Source of the DNA: Nymphaea colorata
Taxonomy: Eukaryota; Streptophyta; Magnoliopsida; Nymphaeales; Nymphaeaceae
NCBI RefSeq assembly: GCF_008831285.2
Contig: NC_045150.1
Coordinates: 11,389,868 to 11,453,867, forward strand
Direction of reading: 5' to 3'
DNA: 64,000 nt
Shown: positions 60,905-64,000 of the stretch, piece after piece
Layout of the letters: every line of letters starts with the position of its first letter
How positions within the stretch are numbered: position 1 is the first letter of the stretch
The notes under the pieces: generated by a model
The model's database searches: none
What the model saw: the letters and a program-made list of their open reading frames with translations, nothing else
Told to the model about the DNA's origin: nothing
Program-made: the position numbers and the translations under genes

Positions 60905-61900
60905 TGCCAAAGCTCCCTCGATTCAAGCCAATGTCGATCATCACAAACAAGGCAGTGCGGGAGAGTGTCAGTGGGACGTTCCAGTATCCGCTGCTCACGG
61001 CGACCAACTACACCAGCTGGGTAATTAGGGACCAAGCCACGATGAAAGATCAAGGCGTCTTGGAGGCAATCGAGCAAACGGCCTATGGCTGTCGACATGA
61101 GGAAGGATAAGAAGGCGAGGTCGCATCTTCTCCAAGCCCTCCCAGAGGATCTCCTAATGCAAGTGGAAAAGAAGGCGACGGCGAAGGAGGTTTGGGATTG
61201 CCTCAAGAAGAGATTCGTCGGGAAAGATCGCGTGACGAATGCGCACTTGCGAACCTTGAAGAGTGACTTTGATGCCATGAGAATGCATGAAGGAAAGATG
61301 TTAGATCAGCATGCGGGTAGACTCACCAGCATGCCTATCAAGTATGCCAACTTGGGGGGAACCCTGAGCGACGCCGCCCTGGTGAAGAAGCTGATTGACA
61401 CCGTTCCAAATCGGTTTCTCAGCGTAATCGCCGGCATAGAGCAGTTTTGCGACTTCGACACTATGTTGCTTGAAGAGGCTTTGGGACGACTCAAGACCTA
61501 CGAAGAACGGTCGCGTCCCCGAGCATTCGGTACCAGTGGCAACGGTGATGCTCAACTACTTTTCACTCAGGCTGAGTGGGATGCACGACAGAAGAGAAGC
61601 GGCGGCGACCCATCATTGACCCGAAAGGAGAGGACTCATGGGGAAGGAGCGGTTCGCAGTCGGGGTGGACACGGACGCGGCGACTTCCCACGCAATGATA
61701 GAGCAGGCGGCTCTGGGGGTGGTGGTCGTGACAAAAGTCACATCCGTTGCTTCAATTGCAACGAATTGGGGCATTATGCGAACCGATGCAAGGCTCCCAA
61801 AAAGAAGGAGGAGGCGCATCTTACACAAGCTGACGACACCGAACCAGCCCTGTTGCTTGCAGAGTTGGAAGAAGTGGTGTCCGCAGCACTTGAACCACTA
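60905..61900 (+). pseudogene. Copia gag, frameshifted
   Basis: ATG at 60905 opens MPKLPRFKPMSIITNKAVRE, then FQYPLLTATNYTSWVIRDQA, the conserved Copia Gag start. A frameshift near 61090 closes that frame at TAA (61108-61110). Reading continues in the next frame through KKARSHLLQALPEDLLMQVE, VPNRFLSVIAGIEQFCDFDT, and a CCHC zinc knuckle CFNCNELGHYANRC near 61750. Gag and pol are one continuous frame downstream of this point, as usual in Copia. Gag forms the particle that packages the RNA. Confidence 0.88.
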
Positions 61901-63040
61901 GAATGGCAAGATCGACAGGATGTCATTCTGCTGAATGATGAGCAGGTATGGCCGGAACTGCACGGGACCGAGCAGTGCATGAAAACTACTGATGTCTGGT
62001 ACCTGGATAACGGCATAAGCAACCACATGACCGGAGACAAGGTCAATTTTCGGGAGTTGGACGAGGCAATCACCGACAAGGTGAAGTTCGGCGACGGCTC
62101 ATCAGTGCAGATCATGGGTAAGGGTTCAATTCTATTTGGATGTAAAAATGATGATCAATGGCTGCTTCAGGAAGTATATTATATTCCAAGGCTTCGCAGC
62201 AACATCGTGAGTCTCGGGCAACTCACTAAGGTAGGCCACAAGGTGGTTATGGATGAGGACGAACTGAAGGTGTTCATCAAAAATCCCTGGCAGCTGATCA
62301 TGAAGGTGAGACGCACGCCAAATCGTCTCTATCGCATCGAGCTACAGATTGCAAGGCCAGTGTGTCCCCTGGCAAACCTCGAGGATCCGGCATGGTTGTG
62401 GCATGCTCGTCTCGGCCATGTCAACTTTCAAGTAATAAAGATGCTTTTATACAAGAAGATGGCAACCGGGGTACCGCCGATCACTCATCCCACTCAGTTA
62501 TACCGGGAGTGTTTGGTGGTGAAGCAGATGAGACAGCGGTTCGCGTCGACAACCAACTATCGCGCGAAGGAGCCACTTGAACTCTTGCACGCTGATCTTT
62601 GCGGCCCGATCACGCCACCCACCCCTGCCGGTAATAGCTATTTCTTATTAATCATTGATGACTTCACTCATTGGATGTGGTTGTGTGTGATCAGAGCAAA
62701 ATTGCTGGCATGCTCGGCATTTATTTGGATCAAGGCGCTGGCCGAGAAAGCGTGCGGGCATCACGTCAAGACGCTCTGGACCGATCGGGGTGGTGAGTTC
62801 CTCTCTCTCGAGTTTGCCAATGTGTGTGAACAGGCAGACATTGTGCGGCACCTCACTGCGCCATACTCACCACAGCAAAATGGTGTGGTGGAGGAGCAAC
62901 AGGACAGTGATGGCAATGGCAAGATCTCTCCTCAAGAGCATGAGCATGTCGGGAAGATTTTGGGGAGAGGAGGTACGACACGCAGTCTACCTACTGAACC
63001 GCTTGCCTACGAAGGCCATGGGCGAGCACACCCCGTATGA
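61901..63040 (+). pseudogene. Copia protease and integrase, mutated
   Basis: The protease region reads WYLDNGISNHMTG near 62000, where active copies have the DSGA motif, so the catalytic loop is altered. The integrase zinc region has both His (LWHARLGHVN) but only one of the two Cys (LYRECLVVKQ, usual CxxC). Catalytic residues are visible: Asp in LLHADLCGPI near 62590, Asp in LWTDRGGEF near 62780, and the PYSPQQNGVVE Glu near 62890. A one-base loss just after that Glu moves the natural frame; the visible frame then runs into nonsense until 63040. Confidence 0.88.
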
Positions 63041-63429
63041 AGCCGGATCTTGCACATCTTCGATTGTTCGGCTACACGGCGCATGCCATGGTGACGACGC
63101 CACACCCCAAGAAGCTTGGTGATCGCAGCCAGCCAATGGTGTATCTCGGCGTCGAGGATGGCTGCAAGGCACACCGACTATTCGATCTACGGCGTGAAAA
63201 AAGCCATGTAAGTCGTGATGCTAAATTTGAAGAAAAACTAAAGTGGAATTCGAACATGGATGCAGGAGGCAGTGAATCGTCGAATTTCACCGTTGAGGAG
63301 GAGTCTAATACTGATTCGGTAGTAGGCAACTCAATTATAGGCGCACAAGCAGGAAGGTTGGTGTCCATGGAGCTAGGCAATCGGCTTCTTCATCGACACC
63401 GATGGGTGGTGAAGCAACGCCAACGATGA
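62890..63429 (+). pseudogene. Copia integrase C-terminal region, two frames
   Basis: After the frameshift the frame NRTVMAMARSLLKSMSMSGR and HAVYLLNRLPTKAMGEHTPY runs to about 63040. A deletion removing the usual short link then moves reading to KPDLAHLRLFGYTAHAMVTT, which ends at TGA 63427-63429. These are conserved blocks of Copia integrase between the catalytic core and the linker to reverse transcriptase. Confidence 0.82.
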
Positions 63430-63527
63430 CGTTGGCTCGGAGATTGCTAGCAAATGAAAATGCCGCAGCCTCAGAAATGGAGAACAGCAATGACGGACCC
63501 GTTTGATATAGACATATCGAAGATATC

Positions 63528-64000
63528 ATGAGGGACGCTCAGTGCGTCGAGCTCGATGATGAAGACATCGAAGAAGAGGCCATGCTTGCGGCAACAGAGG
63601 AGTCGTCGTGTTACCAAGAGGTAGCTGGTCAGCCGGCATGGGTGGAAGCGATGGCCAAGGAGATTGAGTCCATTGAAAAAAACTCGACCTGGACGCCGAC
63701 AACCCTACCAGCCGAAACCAAAGCTCAGACTCAAATGGGTGTTCAAATTGAAGAAAAACTCAGACGGAGAGGTGATCAAGCACAAGGCCAGATTAGTCGT
63801 GAAAGGCTATGTCTAACGGCAAGGGATCCACTTCGAGGAGGTGTTTGCGCCAGTCGCCAGGCTCGACATGATACGAGTCATCCTTGCCGTCGCAGCCAGC
63901 CGTGGGTGGCAAGTCTATCACCTTGACATCAAATCAGCATTCCTCAATGGAGAACTTGAGGAGGAGGTCTATGTAGCCCAGCCAGAAGGTTTCACGGTGA
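63528..64000 (+). pseudogene. Copia reverse transcriptase start, cut by window end
   Basis: YQEVAGQPAWVEAMAKEIES opens the RT region. Frame changes near 63720 lead to LKWVFKLKKNSDGEVIKHKA and RLVVKGYV, then a TAA (63813-63815) where CAA is expected, then [20 protein letters not shown] and [20 protein letters not shown]. The catalytic YVDD motif lies beyond the window. Confidence 0.88.

Larger units (their letters stand above)
60264..64000 (+). mobile_element. Ty1/Copia retrotransposon, 5' part
   Basis: Plus-strand element with 5' LTR, primer-binding site, gag, protease, integrase and the beginning of reverse transcriptase, cut by the window end. Integrase before RT marks it as Copia. It is GC-richer than its neighbours. 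Several frameshifts and a stop show that it is inactive. The paralogous WAT1 DNA defines its left edge to the base; the expected 5-bp target duplication is TGAAT (60259-60263). Confidence 0.93.

Noticed and set aside
61613-62115. Minus-strand frames over the Copia gag/protease region
   Set aside because: Antisense shadows of the GC-rich element coding strand.

Overview
This window is nuclear DNA from a flowering plant. The evidence is spliced genes with GT-AG introns, WAT1/UMAMIT (nodulin-21-like) transporter genes, an F-box protein of the plant At2g35280 type, a REM-type B3 remnant, Ty3/Gypsy chromovirus and Ty1/Copia elements, a plant TTF/DUF4371 hAT transposase, and many TA/GA microsatellites. 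I cannot fix the species. The background is AT-rich and repeat-laden, and only one protein-coding gene looks intact.

Layout. 1-7097 is AT-rich DNA without a recognisable gene, ending in a 100-N assembly gap (7098-7197). 7198-13340 is a complex satellite-like array built from ~115-bp monomers arranged in ~345-bp trimers, with two inverted segments and nested 1.28-kb and 4.4-kb duplications. 13341-14200 holds the end of a minus-strand Copia element (primer-binding site plus LTR). A minus-strand promoter-like segment lies near 14.8 kb. 17944-28790 is a 10.8-kb Ty3/Gypsy chromovirus with 2.1-kb LTRs and a decayed gag-pol. It sits beside an inverted duplicate of the 57.3-58.0 kb region.

29.6-42.4 kb is a decayed minus-strand cluster of WAT1-related transporter genes. 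Copy 1 (29595-33552) has lost exon 3 and carries a stop and a frameshift. Copy 2 (36550-40326) has a 19-nt exon-1 deletion, a lost splice donor and a truncated exon 5. A third copy exists only as an inverted duplication of exon 1 (41883-42398), which could fold into a ~200-bp hairpin RNA. A fourth fragment at 59.6-60.3 kb is cut off by the Copia insertion.

44538-47775 is a hAT transposon remnant with TTF zinc finger, DUF4371 core and hAT dimerisation region, plus an 84-bp tandem repeat. 47.8-53.9 kb is intergenic and full of small foldback and dispersed repeats. 54113-55314 is the one intact gene: a three-exon, 245-aa F-box/Sel1-like protein with TATA box and poly(A) signal. 57.2-58.3 kb carries a B3-domain pseudogene and a foldback element. 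60264-64000 is the 5' part of a Copia element (LTR, primer-binding site, gag, protease, integrase, start of reverse transcriptase) that runs off the right edge.

Across all dead coding regions the premature stops are mostly explained by C-to-T changes (CGA to TGA, CAA/CAG to TAA/TAG), as expected for long-methylated, silenced DNA. The F-box gene shows none of this.
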